Positions 32,600-44,110 of a DNA stretch of 64,000 bases are shown here, in pieces. Numbering within the stretch: position 1 is the first letter of the stretch; the number at the start of each line of letters is the position of its first letter. The DNA lies in the NCBI GenBank assembly GCA_029582265.1, contig CM055834.1:186001-250000 (forward strand), in the 5' to 3' direction. The DNA comes from Zoroaster sp. YZ-2022 (Eukaryota; Echinodermata; Asteroidea; Forcipulatida; Zoroasteridae). Under the pieces are notes generated by a model. It searched no databases. It had not been told where the DNA came from and saw only the letters and a list, made by a program, of their open reading frames with translations. A program made the translations under genes and the position numbers.

Positions 32600-33590
32600 G
32601 TGAATCTACAATCTTATACAGACTTGTTCCAGGACACTGGAACAAGAATCGACCACCCCATTTCCCCGTCCATTGGCGTCGATTGGTTTTGTAATTGAGG
32701 CCACTTGAGTTGAGATTTATTGTTAAGTCCGTATACACTTTTGGCAAAATCCATACTTTATAACAAATGTGAACATTGCGGGGAGAGGGGTGAAGTCAAT
32801 GGAGTACGCAGCTCCAGAAGCTTTATAGTTCTAGATGCTCTGTGATACAAATGTGCCAATGTATTAAAACATAAAAACCATGAAAAATTATAAAGTGTCC
32901 GAAAATATAGCAGACTTATGTTACAAGTGGGGAAATATTTGGGAGGGGGATGATTGCATTGGCCTCCCCTGTCCCCCTCTATAATCATTCCCTGTGATTT
33001 CATGTCAAAGTTTCAGCTTATTAGGATGGATTCATTGTAACGAGAAAGTCAGGATATCGTTGCATCAATGCAACAAGGTCGTATCATAGTTACGACCTTG
33101 TTGCAGACATGGATTTTGCTCAGTGCAACAAGGTCGTATCATAGTTACGACTTTGTTGCAGATATGGATTTTGCTCAGTGCAACAAGGTCGTATCATAGT
33201 TACGACCTTGTTGCAGACATGGATTCTGCTCAGTGCAACAAGGTCATATCATAGTTACGACCTTCTTGCAGACATGGATTTTGCTCAGTGCAACAAGGTC
33301 GTATCTTTTTACAGAGTTCCAGGATGAACACGCAAAACCTATGGAAGAAGATACGACATTGATGCACTCAATTGTTTTAATGTGCAGATTTATGCACTAT
33401 TGCACATACGACCTTGCTGCATTTTTTAAAATTTTAGATACGACCTTCTGACAGGACGATACAATTATTTTCTCTTAGTCCAATTGCCAGTTGCCAAATC
33501 ATTGTTATCTTTTACTCGTGTTAAGATAATTTCACTGATGTGAATTAAGGGGCAATATTGTTTCGGTCAGAGCAGACTTTCAACAGGGCA
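32600..33590. repeat. Repeat shared with 52125-53490
   Basis: Matches 52125-52460 and 53190-53490 in order: GAATCTACAATCTTAT, GTTTTGTAATTGAGGCC, GTGAACATTGCGGGG, CTCTGTGAT.CAAATGTGCCAATG, then GGGAAATATT and CCCCCTCTATAATCAT, ending in a half foldback-MITE arm (CAACAGGGCATGCTGCTGTA). The other copy is interrupted by two SINEs. Confidence 0.85.
33070..33305. repeat. 55-bp tandem array of perfect hairpins
   Basis: Four units. Each holds GCAACAAGGTCGTA, a TCATAGT loop and TACGACCTTGTTGC, a 14-bp perfect inverted repeat in the best units, joined by a GACATGGATTTTGCTCAGT-like spacer. Each unit can extrude a hairpin on its own. Degenerate half-units continue to about 33450 (ATACGACCTTGCTGCA, ATACGACCTTC). 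The array sits inside the repeat shared with 52125, whose copy lacks it. Confidence 0.9.
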
Positions 33591-33624
33591 TGCTGCTGTA
33601 GTATCTATCATACATTAGATATTG

Positions 33625-33707
33625 GTTTTGCCAATACGTTGAAGCTGTAATTTTGTCATCTGGTATGTCACCATTCTCCATACCAAGAGGTTCCACAATC
33701 GGGTAAC
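33625..33707 (-). pseudogene. Truncated paralogue of discoidin exon 2
   Basis: An AG acceptor at 33708-33709 is followed by a frame with EPLGMENGDIPDDKITASTYW, nearly identical to the exon at 45550-45675. The first Cys of the discoidin domain is replaced by Tyr (GYPIVEP for GCSIETP) and the exon breaks off after about 28 codons at the MITE half-arm. The intron to its right (CACTATAGGTTCACAAGATG) is also homologous to 45710-45735. A duplicated, broken exon of the same gene or family. Confidence 0.8.
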
Positions 33708-33779
33708 CTACATCAAAAGAACATCAAAAGAATTATCTTCTATCATGTCATCACACTATAGGTTCACAAGATGCTAATT

Positions 33780-34340
33780 AACAATTATTAAGAGTAACGG
33801 TTTGAATATTCAACAAATTTATCTTTACAATTTTCAAAATCAAAAATCAAAATCTAGCATATGCCTAAACTAATTTTCAGTAACTAATTTTAAACGATAA
33901 TGTGCAATAGTTAAATAGTAATTAATATTGAATTAGTGAACTTAGTTTTTATGTTACTTTACTTTTGTTCACATTATTAAACTAACGAATCCACAATTTA
34001 AAATTATAGTGTATGTTATTTTAGAACAGAAAACAAGTCACACATTGCAAACAAACAAAATGTATATTATTTTCTACAATGATTAGGTTATAGAATTCTG
34101 GTAAATACTGATTGAGAACAGCATTGCAGGTGAAATATCGAAACACATCTTAACATCTTAACACCATCCCCAAACATAATACAGAGCGGCATTTGTTGTT
34201 TAGGATTTTGACATTGGCCCATTGAGGCCACCTTGGAATAGAAATTTATTGCCAACTAAGCATAGCTTCTGAATAAGTCTCTGCTATGCGAAATTAAAAA
34301 CAAGTGTACTAAAAATTATTTAAATATTCACCATTGTTTT
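33780..34340. other. Non-coding, no feature recognised
   Basis: Very AT-rich sequence without supported features. Confidence 0.4.
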
Positions 34341-34344
34341 GTCT

Positions 34345-34710
34345 TTACGGTGCATGATGAAAAGCAAATGATATGATGTGACCCTCTTTCTGTTTACAGT
34401 ATACATAACAATCCCAGTCTACCGTTTCATAATTTATGGGATTTGCAAATTTTCCTTTGAAATTTGCTCTCGCAAGGTGAACACATACAGCAATTGTTTC
34501 TATTGTCACGCACTGAACCTGATAAAGTACCCTCAAAAGAAGCTGTGATTTTTGTTCAGAATTGCAGAAGAAAATCATAGAGCAATATCCAAACATACAC
34601 ATAAGGAAGTACGTGGACAACATTGAAGAAAACAATCCCAAATTGTCTGTTAAAAAGCCAATGCAACAGGAATAGGAACTTGAAAACATCCTGCACAAGT
34701 CAGTATCCAT
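34345..34710 (-). CDS. Possible exon, unrecognised Cys-rich segment
   Basis: A 121-codon frame with a true ATG. A TTTATCAG acceptor-like site lies inside it, and the part after that (VQCVTIETIAVCVHLA ... DWDCYVYCKQKEGHI) looks more protein-like than the hydrophobic N-terminal part. It could be one exon of the decayed lectin/discoidin locus on the same strand. No family recognised; it could be a chance frame. Confidence 0.3.
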   Translation of the reverse strand: MDTDLCRMFSSSYSCCIGFLTDNLGLFSSMLSTYFLMCMFGYCSMIFFCNSEQKSQLLLRVLYQVQCVTIETIAVCVHLARANFKGKFANPINYETVDWDCYVYCKQKEGHIISFAFHHAP

Positions 34711-34920
34711 GATAACATTATCTTTCTTTCCTTTAACCCTAACTCCCTAGGCAATTTAAAACAATAAAAATCTTTCAAAATCCTCCAACTGGCTTTGTTG
34801 TCTAGGGAGTTAGGGTTAATTGCCAATTTGTGGGTGTTTTTTTAATACCTTTATATGTAGTATCATCCTCATGAAAATTTGCATATTCAGTAGCACAACT
34901 TCGGGATCAGATACAACATC

Positions 34921-35520
34921 ATGATTGGTTTTGTGCGGTATTTGTTTTTTATGTTCAAAATACTTCATAGTGGGGACGGTAATCAGAATAATCTTACTCC
35001 TACTTATTCACACCTTTGTCGCCTTTGTAATTTGCCAACTCTCCTTCAGAGGAGAACAGTAAATGATTGTTTGTTCCTGTATAAACACATTCATAACCGT
35101 TTTCATTTAACTGATGCCAATTCCTACTGTTTACATGTTCCTCAACATCACACAAGATCAGCCACCAACCACATTTTACATGTCCCCTGGAGTCGGATTG
35201 AGGTGACTAAACGAGGCTTTATTTCAAGAATCTCGTCTGTCTACAACTCCGACTCCATGGGAGGTGCGATGTGTTTGGTGATCCTACTGTAAATTGCTTT
35301 CGTGCAGATATTTATATATTAATTTTAAATTATTAATTTAAATGATTAGTATTAATTTTATCTCGTGTGCATTGTACCATAAGTGTTGAATTTTATCTTC
35401 AATTAATTTTGTTTATGTGTTTGTTTACATGTTTACATGTTTTATGATACCTGTATAAGTGGCGGTTAACTTCTGTTGGTTTTCATTAAAATAAAAAAAT
35501 AAAAAAATAATAATAAAAGA
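34921..35520 (+). pseudogene. LINE 3' end (C-terminus of non-LTR RT)
   Basis: The frame at 34921-35292 shows LCRLCNLPTLLQRRTV, LYKHIHNRF, VPQHHTRSATNHI and KRGFISRISSVYN, the pattern of the C-terminal tail of CR1/L2/Rex-like LINE ORF2 proteins. It is followed by an AT-rich 3' end and an AATAAAA-rich terminus to about 35520. 5'-truncated, as usual for dead LINE copies. Clade not decided. Confidence 0.7.
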
Positions 35521-35715
35521 TGAACAGATTCCTCGTCTTTTTAAAACTTAGTGCTCTTAAATTTTATGTGGTCATGTTAACTGAGTGTTTGATTACCCGT
35601 CAGTAAATGTTGAGGTAAAGAGTGCTTTCTTTGGCAAGGGTTGAGTTTTTGATTCTGTGCACTTTTTATAGTGCTGATGTGACACATGATCTCAATTCTC
35701 ATGAAACAGCGCCCT

Positions 35716-36078
35716 AATAATAATAATAATAATAATAATAATGTGGACTTATATAGCGCACGTATCCACCAAACTGGTGCTCAAGGCGCATTATATTATT
35801 ACCCCTGCTCATCAGGCGCATAAATCATCTCAGCTCCCTGGGGAGTATACAACTCAATTGCTGCCATTACAGCGCATATAGGGCTAATCAAACACAACAA
35901 CTAACTCTGCCCTCCAGGTACCCATTTACCCCTGGGTGGAGAGAAGCAATTATGGTAAACTGTCTTGCTGAAGGACAGAAGCACCATGGTCGCGGTTGGG
36001 ATTCGAACTCGCATTCTGACGACTCAGCCATCAGAACACAAATCCGATGCACTAAACAGCTCGACCATGGCACTCCAC
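35716..36078 (-). mobile_element. tRNA-derived SINE, complete
   Basis: (AAT)n at 35716-35742 is the tail on the minus strand. GCGCTATATAAGTCCACA, TTGAGCA(A/C) parts and the tRNA-like head (GAGCTGTTTAG, B-box-like region GCGAGTTCGAATCCC) follow. It differs from the 16235 copy by a deletion in the middle and by a diverged A box. Confidence 0.85.
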
Positions 36079-36264
36079 AAAATCGATAAAACAAAAAGGG
36101 AGCCAAAATCATATTTTAAGGGTCAGAAATCACAAAACAGTTATAAATCAGCAATTATATTGTGTACGTCACAGAATCTGTTGGCTCTCAGGTAAGTCTA
36201 ACATTGACGATATATAATTTCATTTGTGCTCGGTACATATAACTTAGGTGTTGCTGTGTGTTCT

Positions 36265-37140
36265 TTATTTACCGGTATTTTATTTATTTATTTATTTAAA
36301 ACCATCTTTAACGAGGGTAACCCATCCAGCACAGCTGATCATTTGGGGCCCTCATATTATATAAAAATATATCAATATTATACAAAAACTATTACAGGAG
36401 GTACAGATGAATTAATAAGAATGATAAAACAGTCTTAACGGACAATTACATACGAAATAAAACGTAAAGGACCAAATTGCACAAAAAGACCCCCCTCCCA
36501 GTCTACCATACTGATTAAAGATAGGACTAAAAGGGAAGATTAAAAAATGGAGCAATAAACTAAAAAACAATAACAAAATGAACACAACAATATTTAGAAA
36601 TACGAGATTTAGAAATACGAGCGCCCCCATCCTCCCCCAATAAAAATCATCAAAGCAAATTAATTATCACTTGTATACCAACATCTTGGGCAAAACACAA
36701 GGTAATCTAAGACATAATAATAATATTACTTCAAACCTTGCCTTCCTTCAGCAAACGCCTGAATGAAGAATAAGAGTTTGAACGAGTGGTGAAAGGGACA
36801 CCATTTAAAAAAGGAGCTCTGTAACTAAAACTGATTTTAAAGATTTCACATTTAGGTTTGGGAATAATAAAATTACCATGTGTAATTGCCCGAGTTGTTG
36901 GTCGATCGCCAGGCTGGATCGGGTTAAGTCTCTGGCAGAGACAGTCCGGAGCAACACCAATGGAGGCCTTAAAAGCCTGGCAGGCATATGAAAAAAGGGG
37001 ATTTGTTCTATAGGTGTGGGACAGTGACAATAATTGTTTTCAACTGCCAAAGTAAATAGGTGCCTTATTGTTTTGCTCTCAGCACTCGGCCTAAAGGTGC
37101 ACTGGACGAGTTTTATGGTGTGTGAGGCATATTCAGGGCA
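36265..37140 (-). pseudogene. LINE 3' end, minus strand
   Basis: The minus frame at 36731-37030 shows SYACQAFKASIGVA, QPGDRPTTRAITHG, FSYRAPFLNGVPF and SYSSFRRLLK, a LINE ORF2 C-terminus. Beyond its end on the minus strand comes a 3' UTR with GGGCCCCAAATGATCAGC and a terminal (AAATA)n tract at about 36272-36300. Clade uncertain (CR1/RTE-like). Confidence 0.65.
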
Positions 37141-37329
37141 GTCCCAAACCTAGATGCAGCGGTGTGAACTCTGAACATTTTATTATTATTATTTCTGGTT
37201 TATTAAAACATTGCACCATAGCCAAAGGCTAGAATTGAGGCAAAGTATACAATTAACCACACTCAACAAATAATAAATACATAATAAAACATTAAAATAC
37301 ATACAAATAAGACACAAAACTAATTACCA

Positions 37330-38170
37330 TTCAAAATATTGACAAAATAAGGGATTGAAGTGTTTGATACTGAATATCCTTTTCTAACTGCCGTGTAGCA
37401 CGGACACTGAGATATAACAAAAATCCAGGATCCTGGTCATTCTATATTTACATGTAGATCTACTTTATTGTTTATAATGAGCACTCATCATCATTATCTT
37501 TGCATTGTTGATTACATTTATAACTGTTTAAATTGTCATACTTATCATTGATTAATGTTGTTGAAGGAAAATTAAGCAGAATTAAAAGGTTGAGTTCAGT
37601 TGAGGAATACACACATTTGGTTCTGGTTTAGTTTTGTGTTACACATAATCAGTTTACTCAATAAATTAATTACTTAGTTAATTAGTAAGACAAAAAAAAA
37701 AGAATCAATAATATCGAAATACCACAAAATCCTTGAGCAGACCAAGAGAAGATACAAGACGTCCTAGCACAGGTGTCGATCATTGAGAAGTCGAATGGAA
37801 TAGGTTAAGTGTCTTGCTCAAAGACACAAGTATCATGGTCGCGGCTGGGATTCGAATCCACATTCTATCATAATCATTTTTTACATAAAAATCAAATAAA
37901 GGGGGAATCAATCAACATCGAGATTGAGATTTGACCATTTTATATAAAAGTATTTTTGACTTGAACTCTTGACAATGAAGGTGTAACTCTAAGCTGAAAA
38001 CTGCGGTAATCGTAACTCTTTAATCTTTAATTATTGTCAGGTCTAATCATCCAATGCCCAAAGTGAATAGCAGACGCCGTAGCTAAGGGTTATACCCCTT
38101 AACTGTCAGCGCTGTGATCGTAGAGCGCCCTCAGTGGTAGAATTTCAGTTTGCCATGTATACCTACTTCC
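37330..38170. other. Mostly featureless AT-rich DNA
   Basis: Apart from the SINE fragment at 37800-37868 nothing is supported here. Confidence 0.4.
37800..37868 (-). mobile_element. SINE fragment
   Basis: TTAAGTGTCTTGCTCAAAGACAC then GGGATTCGAATCCACATTC on the plus strand: the core start and B box of the SINE family, without head or tail. Confidence 0.75.
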
Positions 38171-38177
38171 ACTCACT

Positions 38178-38462
38178 GATCTCTTTACTAACTGGATAGG
38201 AGATGGGCGCTGATTGGCCTATAAACATTGAAGTGACCGGCCGCCATGTTGGTTCCCACAAAAGGTCAAGAGTCAAATATCATGTTAGCATACAGACAAT
38301 AACAACTGGTTCAGCAGCACTCAGCATTGTCGTCGGTAGGGTAGCAGTAAACCTGTCAGGCCATCACGAATGCGCCTTCTTTCTTGGGGGGAACAAAGAT
38401 GGCGAACAACGAGCTTCAGCCAATCGGCGCGATCTCCTACCAGTTAGTATAGTGTTTCCACT
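38178..38462. mobile_element. Foldback MITE with CCGCCATGTTGG arm
   Basis: Left ACTGGATAGGAGATGGGCGC, TGATTGGCC and GCCGCCATGTTGGTTCCC; right GGGGAACAAAGATGGCG, CAGCCAATCGGCGCGATCTC and CTACCAGTTAG. Arms of about 75 bp with mismatches. No coding capacity. Confidence 0.8.
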
Positions 38463-39039
38463 ATACATGTGACTAAATGGTAAAGTTCGCATTAACATGT
38501 AAACGTTCTGACTATTTGTTTACAATATTTACTTCTAAAATGTCTGGACACGGCCACGGTGGCTGCTCAGGGGACATGACCGCAGACCACGAACCTCCAG
38601 ACAAAGCTTTTGGTTTTACACAATGATATTAAATTTTCGGTCATTATTATAAATGCTCACTTACGGGTAGTATTCGCTAACAATATTAAACACCTCTTCC
38701 GATCTAAAGCTTTAATTATTAAAGGACGGTCACCAAATTATTTTTTGACATTGTCTTAAATGGTGGGTTATGGAAGTAAAGTCATATGCAATGACGCAGT
38801 GTGACATCCTTATAATTGTCGGATAATTTGCCTGGCTAAGGTTGAAGGGAAGTGTAAACAGATCAAGTTTCACATAATTGCACATGGAAAGACGGAAATA
38901 CATCATACGTATGTCCATGGATTGCAAAGAGAAATACGTTTATTTTAATATCACATAATTATAATCCACGTCCTATAAAGCAATGCTCCTTGTTTGTGAA
39001 TGCATCATCTTCAAGGTTTTCCTTCTCATAATTATTCCA

Positions 39040-39240
39040 CTCTCTTCACGGTACATCCTCTATACATAGAACATACATCCATGACTCAATTCATCTACAT
39101 GTATACCTTCTCACACACTCTATGTCTGTCTCTTTGGAACAGTCTCCTCTCAAACTCAGACAAGCAGACATAATTATTCTCATCATGTCACCATGTAAAA
39201 CCAATCTAAAAACCCACTTATTCCCAAAACTGTAATTACT
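39040..39240 (+). pseudogene. LINE ORF2 C-terminal fragment
   Basis: The plus strand contains a diverged SLWNSL followed by a K(T)NLKTHLF-like end, the common last motif of CR1/L2-like ORF2 proteins. Very short and broken. Confidence 0.45.
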
Positions 39241-39249
39241 GTCATCTTT

Positions 39250-40380
39250 ATGGTTCAAAGTAGAGTTATTTTCGTTGCGTCAGGAGTGTCTTTTTTGACA
39301 GACATGTCGCATTATAAATGCCTTGATATTATTATTCAGCAAGAAAATACCGTAACACCCGCAACACATAATGATAACTGGAACGACGACAACAGATTTT
39401 GGAATTGCTTTTTCATCACTAATGGTATGGTCTTAAAAAAATGCACTCGATTTGTGTATTCAGCCCTCCCCAATCCAATAATTTGCCTTTGTCATCTCTC
39501 TCGCATTCTTTATAGACCATGTAACTTTGCATGACCTGTAGAGTACCAAGGTTATTTCCGCCGGGCAGAAGTGTATTTGTATGCAGAGTTGTACATTTGT
39601 GTACTTCTCCACATCAAATTAAGAATGTTTTTAATTTTCAGATAAGATTTAAGATGTAATGTTAGTGCCTTAATCAAAATAATTCAAATTAAGAAATTTT
39701 CTGCTGATATCTCAAAATATCAGATCTTATGGTTTCTTGTCATAGAACAGTACACATTTTGTGCCAGGCGCAGTTTGACAGTTGGAGCTCTTTGTAAACA
39801 TATGATGTCATTGGTCACATCGTCCATTCGATTGCTCTGTTAACTACCATTATAACTTACTAGGCACGCATAAAATCACTACATAAACAGAGCGCCATCT
39901 ACCGGCAGCTTATATGAACCGTAGCGCTGGCAATTATTTATATAACATAATATTATTTCTTCTATTGGATCGGTTAATACAAATTACTTAAAATTAATTA
40001 AATACAAATTATTTGACATGTCTCTATCACGATCTTATAGTAAAGGTGAAGCCATTATTTTCTTAGAATGCGTGCAATCGTGTAACATTGTTTTTCAATA
40101 TCATTGAAATTTTTTCATCAATGAAATCGTCAACAAAGTAAACTATTAGTACATATATTTTCCATACACCTGAAGCAAATGACATATAGTTCTATATCTC
40201 TACCTGTCCCAATCTTTGAAGAGGCTAATAATTTTGACCCATTTTCAGTTTCACTAATGAGTTATATTCTGATATCACGGAGGAGGGTACCATTAATAAT
40301 AATCTACAATTATTTATTCTTCCTCTGTGCTGTTGGCTAAAATGAGCCCGAGTTTAACTAATATTAATGATAATGCCAAA
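39250..40380. other. Non-coding, no feature recognised
   Basis: No domain in any frame; a 94-codon plus-strand frame at 39250 has no recognisable content. Confidence 0.4.
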
Positions 40381-40919
40381 AAATTCTCCGGCTTCTGATC
40401 TCCGCATGCGTTGCCTCAGACCCGCGTGTCGGCATTTTCATGATCACCATTAAAAAAAGATTTAAAAAAAATTAAATTAAAAACAAATAAAATAAAATAG
40501 AATAAACAGAGATACTCTGTTTTTCTGTCTTGCTAATGCCGCTGTATTATCAATCATAAATTACTGTTGATTCTCATGCAAATTTGAAGTCTTGCAACTC
40601 CAATCCCACAGTTTTCATCTATAAAACTGACAACAAATGTAATCAAAACACGTCCACTGTATTGTGGAAATATTAAGGGTCATTTTTGTAGGAATTGTGA
40701 TATTTTCCCCACTGCATTGTCAACCTGAAGATAGTCAAGAGCATAATGATCTAAACGTTGAGTTAAACCACAGCCTTAGAGATTACTTTGACATGGTTTC
40801 AACGCAAACCTTTAACGTATTCATAGCTTTACTCACACTAAACATTAACATATCTAAAGTCGTAATTTAAGTATAGTGAGTGCCAAATACAAATTTCTAT
40901 AATAAAAGGGGTTTTAAAA

Positions 40920-41250
40920 CACCACAACGTACCTACTGTGAAAAACAACGTTAATTTTGAACATGTCTTTGTGTTAATGTATAAACACCTTTTTTGGAAA
41001 TAAACGAGCTTTGGTTTTCATAAAGTGTAATCCCTTTAAAGCACTTTTGGGTCTTAGCTATTAATGCCTTAATGTGTCTATGTGTCTAAATTAATTAACG
41101 CACAAATGTGTTTTGGTATAACAAAAATGTACACCGCAACGCTTTTTAGCTTTGGAAAATAAACGCCAAAACATGTCCATAAAGTGTTATCAGAAAGGTG
41201 TTTATAAGATGTTTAAACATTAACACTTGTTTTTACAGAGTAGGTTGAGA
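40920..41250. mobile_element. MITE of CACTGTAAAAACAC family, diverged
   Basis: The right arm AACACTTGTTTTTACAGAGT and internal GTCTAAATTAATTAACGCAC match the 14945 copy; the left end is eroded. Confidence 0.55.
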
Positions 41251-41504
41251 ACAAACAAATTTTAAAGCTAAATATTTCGATAAACTGTTTATAGTCCACA
41301 CTCTAATAACAAAAGGCATGAGTAAACACTCTATAAAAAATACACTAAATCAAGTTAGCTTTTAAATTTCCAATAAAGAAATAAATTTGTTTTGACCAAA
41401 ATCACAACCATTCACCATTATTTTGACGAACAAATTGTCTATAATGAGTGACGTTTATTGAGCAGTTTGAGTAGTTTGTTGAGGAAAGGACATGGGGCAC
41501 TTTT

Positions 41505-41866
41505 CTCAACTTTAAAGGACAATATCGTCATGATCAGAGCAGAATTTTGATAGGGCATGGAATCAATGTCCTAGTTTAAATGAATTCAGTGACTGATAAT
41601 AATACCCGACGAAGATGCACTTGCCAAGAAAACAAAGCCCGATAATATCATATTACCATGGCTACTGCATAAATATTATTATTATATCCAGCCGCTGGTT
41701 CGTTTATGCAGCCGCCACGGTGATATGATGTTATCACGCCCTGTCATTGTAGACCAGCGCGAGATCGTGGGGGTATTATTTTCAGTCGTCTAAAACTAGG
41801 ACATCGATTCCGTGCGCTGTCGAAAGCTGCTCTGATCGTGACGATATTGTCATTTTAAGCTCTGTC
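41505..41866. mobile_element. Foldback MITE, longest variant
   Basis: TTTAAAGGACAATATCGTCA, CAGAGCAG and GGGCATGGAATC on the left; CATCGATTCCGTGCGCTG, CTGCTCTGATCGTGACGATA on the right, with an internal palindrome around GCGGCTGCATAAA. Same family as 2692-2834 with a longer core. Confidence 0.85.
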
Positions 41867-42649
41867 CCTCAAGAAAACCATAATATATTATACATCTTAT
41901 TTCCCTCTTTGATCCCAAATTTGATTAATGGTTTTGCAAACCATGTCAAGGAGTGTTAATTTTTAACACGGCTTTACTTATGCATGCTTAACGCTTGCAT
42001 CCTATCACCTCAAAACGCATACTGCGATGGTTATTCGACGAAGTAGGCAGAATGCGCAAAAATCTTGTAAACAAAACCGTCGCAAATCTATTGGTCACCT
42101 GAGTGTCTCCATCAGTGTTTCCGGTGAACTGTGGAAAATAATTTAAAGAGTGCTATTAATTTGAAAACATTTTATTCAGTATAATTAAGTGCTATTATTT
42201 CTAAACATTATTCCAATAATGACGTGGTTTAATAAAGCGTTGGTATAGTACTTGTATTCCAATAGTGCAATGTCGTTACCCCTGATAACTTTGGCAATAT
42301 CTTTTCTGTACAGTTTCTTAGCTCATGGGAAAGTATACAGTCTCGAGCTTCCTCAGTCGGCGCTTTGGTGGTTTTCAAATACAACTCAACCCCTTTACGT
42401 CACAGCTATATCCATCATTCTGGTTGAATAGAAACACTTATGTTGACAGTAGGGGTACACAATGTGCTTCCTCTGATATTTTTGTTATATCTCCTGAAGT
42501 CTACGAACGATCACTGTCTTAACAGTGTCCTATTAAACTATCCCTTTCGTAATTAGAAATGTAATGTCCTTTTTATAGGCTATTTAAATACTCATTTTTG
42601 TCAATCATAACATCATGTTTTGATTCCTAATGTTTTGAACCAAAACTGC

Positions 42650-42842
42650 ACTTTTCTGCCCGTCGGTATGCACGCGCATTGTGTTTTGGTTTAGGCGTGA
42701 CATCATAGATCACATTGCCTACGCATTGATCTCCATTATAAGGATGATGGAGATCAATAATAGATCAATAAGACGATGAGACCTGTGACGTCATGTCTTA
42801 ACCAAAACAGGATGAGCGCGCATACCGACATCGTCTGTAAAA
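42650..42842. mobile_element. Foldback MITE with CGTCGGTATGC ends
   Basis: Left CCCGTCGGTATGCACGCGCA and TGTTTTGGTTTAGGCGTGAC, right GACGTCATGTCTTAACCAAA, GAGCGCGCATACCGACATCG. It lies in the intron after discoidin exon 3, 40 bases from the splice donor. Confidence 0.85.
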
Positions 42843-42881
42843 TTTATACGCCTTAATATGTCTCTTGACATTATAACTTGC

Positions 42882-43093
42882 CTCATTTGGTGTCCCATCT
42901 TCATCAGTCAAGTAACGCAAGTTGTGGTCATCATCACGGTACTGTACTTTGTAAGCCCTGACCCATTGGAGTTGTCCGTCTGCGCTATCCCGGCCCTGTG
43001 TGATCAGACCAGTGACGTGTACCTTGACACCAAAGTCAACTTGTATCCAAGGATTAGCGTCTACCTGGTCAACAGCCCACGCACCGGAATAAC
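42882..43093 (-). CDS. Discoidin (F5/8 type C) gene, exon 3
   Basis: 212 bases. The acceptor AATAAACAG lies at 43094 and the exon enters in phase 1, matching exon 2. It encodes GAWAVDQVDANPWIQVDFG, then VTGLITQGRD...WVRAYKVQYRDD, the central strands of an F5/8C domain (WIQVDFG and ITQGR are family hallmarks). It ends in phase 0 at GAG before GCAAGT, a consensus GC-type donor. The next exon, which should carry the ARYIRI-like end and last Cys, was not found to the left; it may lie beyond the TE-rich region, or be lost. Confidence 0.88.
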
Positions 43094-43124
43094 CTGTTTA
43101 TTCCGTAAAAATGTATCGGTTATA

Positions 43125-44110
43125 TACGGAGCAACGGAGTACGGAGCCCCTAAGGGGACAGGTAAAGAAACAATAGGACAGGTAAAAAAAAGGAAATGTA
43201 TTTCGTTCCCTCGAATTAATATTTCGTTCCCTCGAAATAACATTTCGTTCCCTCGAAATAACATTTCGTGGGAATGAAATATTTTATTTCGAGGGAACGA
43301 AATAAATTATTTCCCACGAAATCATTTCGTTCTCTCGAAATCATTTCGTTCCCTCGAAATAACATTTCGTTCCCTCGAAATAACATTTCGTTCCCTCGAA
43401 ATAACATTTCGTTCCCTCGAAATAACATTTCGTGGGAATGAAATATTTTATTTCGAGGGAACGAAATAAATTATTTTGTTCCCACGAAATCATTTCGTTC
43501 TCTCGAAATCATTTCGTTCTCTCGAAATAATATTTCGTTACCTCGAAATAATTAAGCTGTACGGAATCCTTGAATCCATTTAATTTATTGGGATATGACA
43601 ATTATTTCCAAGGTCGCCGTAGCACTGAGAGCCCCTTAAGGGACAGATGGAAACAAATAAATAAAATAATATTATTTAAGGGACAGATGGAAACAAATAA
43701 ATAAAATAATATTATTTTAGTTATTTGTTTCCATCTGTCCCTTAAGGGGCTCTCAGTGCTACGGCAACCTCGGAAATAGTTTTCATATCCCAATAAATTA
43801 AATGGCATATCAAGGATTCCGTAAAGCTCAATTATTTCGAGGGAACAAAATGATTTCGTGGGAACATTTCGTTCCCTCGAAATCATTTATTTCATTCCCA
43901 CGAAATGTTATTTCGAGGGAACGAAATGTTATTTCGAGGGAACGAAATGTTATTTCGAGGGAACGAAATGATTTCGAGTGAACGAAATAATATTTCAAGG
44001 GAACGAAATGTTATTTCGAGGGAACGAAATACATTTCCTTTTTTTTTTACCTGTCCTATTTTTTCTTTACCTGTCCCCTTAGGGGCTCCGTACAATGCTA
44101 TAAGGTATCC
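43125..44110. mobile_element. ~1-kb palindromic foldback with ~21-bp subrepeats
   Basis: Outer arms read GGAGCCCCTAAGGGGACAGG on the left and its inverse near 44070-44090. Inside come many copies of CGTTCCCTCGAAATAACATTT in one orientation, then the inverse motif GAGGGAACGAAATGTTATTT in the other. The centre (43610-43770) is a second palindrome, TAGCACTGAGAGCCCCTTAA against its inverse. No coding capacity; frames through it are repeat artefacts. It sits in intron 2 of the discoidin gene, about 30 bases before the exon 3 acceptor. Confidence 0.9.

Noticed and set aside
40664..40870. Plus-strand frame with a hydrophobic start resembling a signal peptide
   Set aside because: It begins at GTG, has no ATG, no splice partner and no recognisable domain.
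42325..42522. 65-codon plus-strand frame that reads protein-like, considered as a possible missing discoidin exon
   Set aside because: Neither strand shows the terminal F5/8C motifs, and no fitting splice acceptor in phase was found.
42858..43277. 139-codon plus-strand frame
   Set aside because: Its first part is the antisense of discoidin exon 3 and its last part is the foldback repeat.
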